This document shows, in pieces, positions 53,393-56,910 of a stretch of DNA of 56,910 bases (positions within the stretch are counted from its first letter, which is position 1; each line of letters opens with the position of its first letter). Below the pieces are notes generated by a model, which was given only the letters and a program-made list of their open reading frames with translations, had not been told where the DNA came from and did not search any database. The stretch spans positions 1 to 56,910 of the forward strand of contig JAUYFM010000003.1 in assembly GCA_030690945.1 (NCBI GenBank), written 5' to 3'. The position numbers and the translations under genes are program-made. Origin of the DNA: Smithellaceae bacterium (lineage in GTDB: Bacteria; Desulfobacterota; Syntrophia; Syntrophales; Smithellaceae).

Positions 53393-54172
53393 TCACTTAT
53401 CGACTTGCATCAGTGATTGAGGTAGCGCCACGTTTGTCTTCCCGCCCTTCTTGAAACGGAAATCGCATTTTTCGCGACCTTCGGCGAGGGTCATGGTCCG
53501 GCTGAGCCCCCAGCCCATCATGTCACTTACGGCCTTGTCCATGGTGCACAGATACGGTGCCAACTCCAAAGCGTTTTGCGCGCGAAGGAATTTGCAACTC
53601 GCGCATTCGGTGTAATCGATGCCAAAGTCGAAGTCCCGGCCATTGCCTTCTACATAGGTAATGATATACCCGCCGGGATACTTGCGTTCCTGAAATTCTG
53701 CCGCCCGCTTTTTCAGACGTCCCGAGAACCATCGGGAAAACATAAGATAACCAATCATACGGCGCACAAACCACGGGATCGCTTTCAACTCCGCGCCATT
53801 GATCGCATGGATCAGTTGCCCGGTATCTTCAAGAGTCCGGCCATTTGCTTGCATGGCCCGGTATATCGCCAGATATCGACTCGCAGGAAAGAGAAAAATC
53901 AGGAAAGGATTGTTGCCGCCGATATAGGGAATCTGAGGAATCAAGGCTTCATATTCCCGGCGCGACGCCATGATCAGTGCCTTGGTTTGCTCTTCACCGA
54001 TGCGTGCCATAAGCATTGGACCAACGCGGGCAACCGATTTGTCAAAGTTCTTCAAAAGCTTTGATTTCCGTGAAACGTAGTTTTCGGAAGCCAACAGTTC
54101 CTCCCGTCTGAAATTCAAGGATAGAGACTTATAAGGCCTTGATCTGCATTTTGCAATAATATTGTTCTTCAT
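53393..54172 (-). CDS. L-2-amino-thiazoline-4-carboxylate (ATC) hydrolase-like protein
   Basis: 259 residues resembling the ATC hydrolase family common in anaerobic bacteria, which in the type enzymes opens a thiazoline ring to make S-carbamoylcysteine. The second half carries the conserved set: YTECASCKFL, YLCTMDKAVSDMMGW, LSRTMTLAEGREKCDFRF with Cys and Asp that probably form the site. No signal peptide. No partner (N-carbamoyl-cysteine amidohydrolase) is adjacent except the isochorismatase-like gene downstream, whose fold relates to amidohydrolases; a shared role is only a suggestion. The true substrate is unknown. Confidence 0.75.
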   Translation of the reverse strand: MKNNIIAKCRSRPYKSLSLNFRREELLASENYVSRKSKLLKNFDKSVARVGPMLMARIGEEQTKALIMASRREYEALIPQIPYIGGNNPFLIFLFPASRYLAIYRAMQANGRTLEDTGQLIHAINGAELKAIPWFVRRMIGYLMFSRWFSGRLKKRAAEFQERKYPGGYIITYVEGNGRDFDFGIDYTECASCKFLRAQNALELAPYLCTMDKAVSDMMGWGLSRTMTLAEGREKCDFRFKKGGKTNVALPQSLMQVDK

Positions 54173-54442
54173 CTATTCATCACATCATTATTAAAAGGCT
54201 TGAAATATCTGGCGATATTTTATTCAACGATTACATCTTGACACGCCTGCCCCGTTACCTTATAAAACCCATCGTCCGGTAACCGGAAACAAAGCTCGTT
54301 TTCCTGCGATTCTTTCTGGCGTTGCGCATTCAGGATGATACCATACGGCAAGGAGAAAGGCGGCAATATTTCGCCCATGCAGGCTTATGACACGGGATAT
54401 CAAATCAGTACTGCCGGGAGACTGTGTCGTAATTATAACAAT

Positions 54443-54523
54443 TGTCATTCCGAACGTATGTGAGGAATCTTAATACCTTGAATTTATTAAAAACAAGATT
54501 TCTCGCTTTGCTTCGAAATGACA
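54443..54523. mobile_element. MITE-like palindromic element
   Basis: Starts TGTCATTCCGA and ends TCGAAATGACA (10 of 11 positions complementary), with a second inner pair GAGGAATCTT/AAGATTTCTC (9 of 10). The whole 81 bp folds into a long imperfect hairpin. No ORF. The other bases of 54173-54568 hold nothing I can name; the element lies 45 bases before the acyl-CoA synthetase start. Confidence 0.65.
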
Positions 54524-54568
54524 TGAAAATGAATTGCGACAAAGTCTCCGGGCGAAAGGAGTAATCTG

Positions 54569-56656
54569 ATGATGGAAAAATTCTTCAACCCCCGCAGTAT
54601 TGTCGTCTTCGGCGCTTCCGCCACCAAAATGAATCTGGGACAAATCGTTCTGCTCAACAACAAACAAGTCGGTTATGAGGGAAACCTCTACGGCGTCGGC
54701 TCTCAGGAAGGAGACGTGGGCGGCGTTCATATCTATACAAGCGTTGCCGATCTGCCCGAAACACCGGATGTGGCCATTTTTCTGACACCCGCCAAAACCG
54801 TGCCCGGTCTGATGGAGGAATGCGGCAAAAAAGGCATCACACATATTGTGATTGAATCGGGTGGTTTCAGCGAATATTCGCACGGCGACCATACGCTGGA
54901 AGAAGACGTGCTGGCCGTTGCTGATAAATACGGCATGAAAGTCATCGGCCCGAATTGCGTGGGCACCGTCAATTTTGATTTAAAAATGATGATGCCGTTT
55001 GCCTTCTTCAAGGATATTCCCATCGGCGGCAGGCTGGGACTCATTTCGCAAAGTGGCGGCGTGGGTGGTTCCTATCTGCGCGCGGTGTCAGGTTACGGAA
55101 TCAAACCCGGAAAATTCGTGGCCACAGGCAATAAACTCCAGCTCGATGAAGTGGACTTTCTGGATTACTTCATGCAGGACGGCAAAACCGATATCATTGC
55201 TCTGTATCTGGAAGGTTTTAAAAGGGGCAGGGCCTTTTTCGACCTGGCCCGCAAATCGCAAAAGCCGATTGTCATCCAAAAGTCAAACCGCTCGCCGATC
55301 AGTGCGAAAATCGCGCAGTCCCATACGACGGCGCTGTCCAGCGACGATACCGTGGTCGATGGCGCGCTCAAGCAGGCTGCGGCCATTCGTGTGGATGACG
55401 AACTGGCGTTCATCAACGCCATCAAGATCGTTCGCCTGCCGCTCATGAAAGGGCGGCGTGTTGCAGTCCTTTCGCGCTCGGGAGGCCATGCGGTGCTGTC
55501 CGCCGACGCCTGCGCGAAATTTGGCTTTGAGATGGTTCCCTTTCCCCCGTCTTATATCGAACAGCTCAAAACGATTTACCACACGCGGGTCATCGCGCAC
55601 CAGAACCCCCTGGATCTGGGTGAAATCTTCGATTACACGATATTTATCAAGATTCTGGAAGAAGCGCTGAAACTGGACACCTACGACGGCGTACTCTTCA
55701 ATCATCTGTATTCATCGGATTTTGAAGGAGCGATGTCGCGAACATTTCTGGCGGGCGTGGAAAAGCTGGTTGCCAAATATGCCAAACCGGTCTGCCTCAC
55801 CATGATTTCTGACCGGGAAGAAATTCTAAAAGTGCAGCAGAGTCAACCCTTTCCCATTTTCACTTCCCCGCTGGAGGCTGCCGCCGCGTTGAATGTCTCT
55901 CTGACCTATTATGAACAAAAAGCGGCGCGGGACAACCGGGGCAAAACGCCAAACCATAAAATGGATCTGCGCACCGTGGAAACCATCCGGGAACGTTGCG
56001 CACGTGAAAAAAGAATCCCTTTAACGGATGAGGCTCTCACCATCTGCGCCGCAGCCGGTTTGACACCGATCCCCCATCTGGTCATCCGCAACGAAAAAGA
56101 GTTGAAAAAAATGCCCCTGCATTACCCCTTGGCCGTGAAACTGATTTCGCGCGACGCGTCGCATAAATCCGACGTGGGCGGCGTGCTCTTGAATATCGGT
56201 TCGAAAAAGGAATTGTTGTCCGCCATCTCCGACATTCAAAAGGCGGTGCGTCAGGCAAAATCGCGTCCCGCCATCGACGGTTTCCTGCTTCAGGAAATGT
56301 CGCCCGAAGGCGTCGAATGCTTTGTCGGCGGACGGCGCGACCCGGCCTTTGGCCCGATGATCATGGTCGGCCTGGGAGGCGTATTTATTGAAATATTCAA
56401 GGACACGGCGCTGAGGCTCGCGCCTGTAACAAAAAAAGAAGCCGAAGGCATGCTCAAAGAGTTGAGGGCGTATCCGCTGCTCACCGGCGCCAGAGGCAGA
56501 AAACCGGCGGACGTTAAATCGCTTGTGGATGTCGTTTGCCGGGTGTCCGCTCTGCTTGCCGCCTGCCCGGCAATCAGCGAGATTGACCTTAATCCGGTTA
56601 TTGTTCACCCCAAAGGACAAGGTGTGTCGCTGGTCGATGCGCGCGTTTTTTTCTGA
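54569..56656 (+). CDS. acyl-CoA/acetate-CoA ligase, ADP-forming
   Basis: 695-residue single-chain NDP-forming acyl-CoA synthetase. Order: CoA-binding Rossmann domain (IVVFGASATKMNLGQI, IGPNCVGTVNF), succinyl-CoA-synthetase-like domain (SQSGGVGGSY, phosphorylated His252 in SHTTALSSDD), then an ATP-grasp domain (~470-695: PLAVKLISRDASHKSDVGGV, GPMIMVGLGGVFIE, ISEIDLNPV). It makes ATP while releasing acetate or another acid from its CoA ester, a substrate-level phosphorylation step suited to fermenting or syntrophic anaerobes. AAGGAG precedes ATGATG, either of which may be used. Single gene. Confidence 0.9.
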   Translation: MMEKFFNPRSIVVFGASATKMNLGQIVLLNNKQVGYEGNLYGVGSQEGDVGGVHIYTSVADLPETPDVAIFLTPAKTVPGLMEECGKKGITHIVIESGGFSEYSHGDHTLEEDVLAVADKYGMKVIGPNCVGTVNFDLKMMMPFAFFKDIPIGGRLGLISQSGGVGGSYLRAVSGYGIKPGKFVATGNKLQLDEVDFLDYFMQDGKTDIIALYLEGFKRGRAFFDLARKSQKPIVIQKSNRSPISAKIAQSHTTALSSDDTVVDGALKQAAAIRVDDELAFINAIKIVRLPLMKGRRVAVLSRSGGHAVLSADACAKFGFEMVPFPPSYIEQLKTIYHTRVIAHQNPLDLGEIFDYTIFIKILEEALKLDTYDGVLFNHLYSSDFEGAMSRTFLAGVEKLVAKYAKPVCLTMISDREEILKVQQSQPFPIFTSPLEAAAALNVSLTYYEQKAARDNRGKTPNHKMDLRTVETIRERCAREKRIPLTDEALTICAAAGLTPIPHLVIRNEKELKKMPLHYPLAVKLISRDASHKSDVGGVLLNIGSKKELLSAISDIQKAVRQAKSRPAIDGFLLQEMSPEGVECFVGGRRDPAFGPMIMVGLGGVFIEIFKDTALRLAPVTKKEAEGMLKELRAYPLLTGARGRKPADVKSLVDVVCRVSALLAACPAISEIDLNPVIVHPKGQGVSLVDARVFF

Positions 56657-56684
56657 AAAGAATCACGGGTATGAATCCCCCTTT

Positions 56685-56714
56685 GCGGGATAAGTGAAAC
56701 TAATCAATTCCCGC
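56685..56714. repeat. REP-like hairpin with AAGTGAAAC loop, copy 3
   Basis: GCGGGA (56685-56690) and TCCCGC (56709-56714) bracket taAGTGAAACtaatcaat. The loop nonamer is the same as at 5391 and 6381. A related inverted form (GCGGGAttgattcGTTTCAC) is at 48590-48610. Confidence 0.5.
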
Positions 56715-56778
56715 TTGTAGCTTTTAGGTGTCCCGACCTGTACTTGACTTAACAGACAGTGCCCAATTAAGTTTTGCC

Positions 56779-56841
56779 TTGACACTCATAACACCTACCT
56801 ATACGTAACATAATCATAATTCCCTATTTATATTGTTACGT
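56779..56841. promoter_or_regulatory. possible promoter/operator of a gene beyond the right edge
   Basis: A perfect TTGACA (56779-56784) is followed at 56803-56810 by ACGTAACA and at 56834-56841 by its exact complement TGTTACGT, with 23 bases between. No -10 at the best spacing is convincing. The arms look like a two-site operator. Nothing else is seen in 56657-56910 apart from the REP-like hairpin. Confidence 0.35.
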
Positions 56842-56910
56842 TACATGGTCTTTTCAATATCCGTAATTTCTAAATTCGTCAAGTTTATTTTTTTTGCCAG
56901 TTCTGTACAA

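Overview
The window looks like chromosome of a Gram-negative, strictly anaerobic deltaproteobacterium (Desulfobacterota), most likely near the Syntrophales (Syntrophus/Smithella type). This is inference from gene content: outer-membrane porin, LapA and many lipoproteins (Gram-negative envelope); rubrerythrin and a ferritin-like protein (anaerobe oxidative defence); acyl-CoA carboxylase beta subunit, an ADP-forming acyl-CoA synthetase, hexameric GDH, an ATC-hydrolase-like protein and many multi-sensor kinases. No rRNA, tRNA, CRISPR or prophage was seen.

Layout. 1-1.5 kb: a vapBC toxin-antitoxin pair between two ~100-bp direct repeats. 1.5-3.2 kb: a ketoacyl synthase III and a DUF4124 protein. 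3.4-5.3 kb: a complete group II intron with its reverse transcriptase, sitting against a repeat hairpin. 5.4-9.3 kb: DinB-like protein, small membrane protein and a one-polypeptide MmeI-like (type IIL) restriction-modification enzyme. 9.5-12.8 kb: CHAT-domain lipoprotein facing an LPP20-like secreted protein. 13.1-17.2 kb: KaiC-like/PPDK-type fusion protein and gdhA. 17.5-20.3 kb: YkuD transpeptidase, VanX-type dipeptidase and a DAACS symporter as one operon. 20.4-24.4 kb: LapA, porin, acyl-CoA carboxylase. 24.5-31 kb: truA, rmlD, a very large beta-helix lipoprotein, ABC-F ATPase. 31-34.5 kb: ferritin-like protein, Na/Pi-type transporter, rubrerythrin, glycine-zipper lipoprotein. 34.7-40.5 kb: a PilZ-type protein co-translated with a hybrid histidine kinase, then a methyltransferase. 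40.7-43.2 kb: IS3 remnant, FGGY kinase, histone-H1-like protein. 43.6-48.8 kb: a TPP-riboswitch-led run thiN-thiD-thiC-cca-NlpC/P60. 48.9-52.5 kb: NtrC-type regulator and its PAS kinase. 52.7-56.7 kb: periplasmic isochorismatase-like protein, ATC-hydrolase-like protein and the acyl-CoA synthetase.

Most genes are ordinary housekeeping or envelope genes. The less explained signals are: arrays of 7-bp repeats in at least four intergenic regions with a shared vocabulary; REP-like hairpins with AAGTGAAAC in the loop; exact palindromes lying on good promoters of gdhA and the CHAT lipoprotein; the KaiC-like/PPDK_N fusion; the PilZ/acyltransferase-like protein paired with a V4R-type kinase; and degenerate catalytic sites (receiver Asp to Glu, isochorismatase Cys to Ala). 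I did not find one clear new multi-gene defence or mobile system; the best candidates for new biology are the signalling pair at 34.7-39.7 kb, the CHAT lipoprotein and the heptad arrays.
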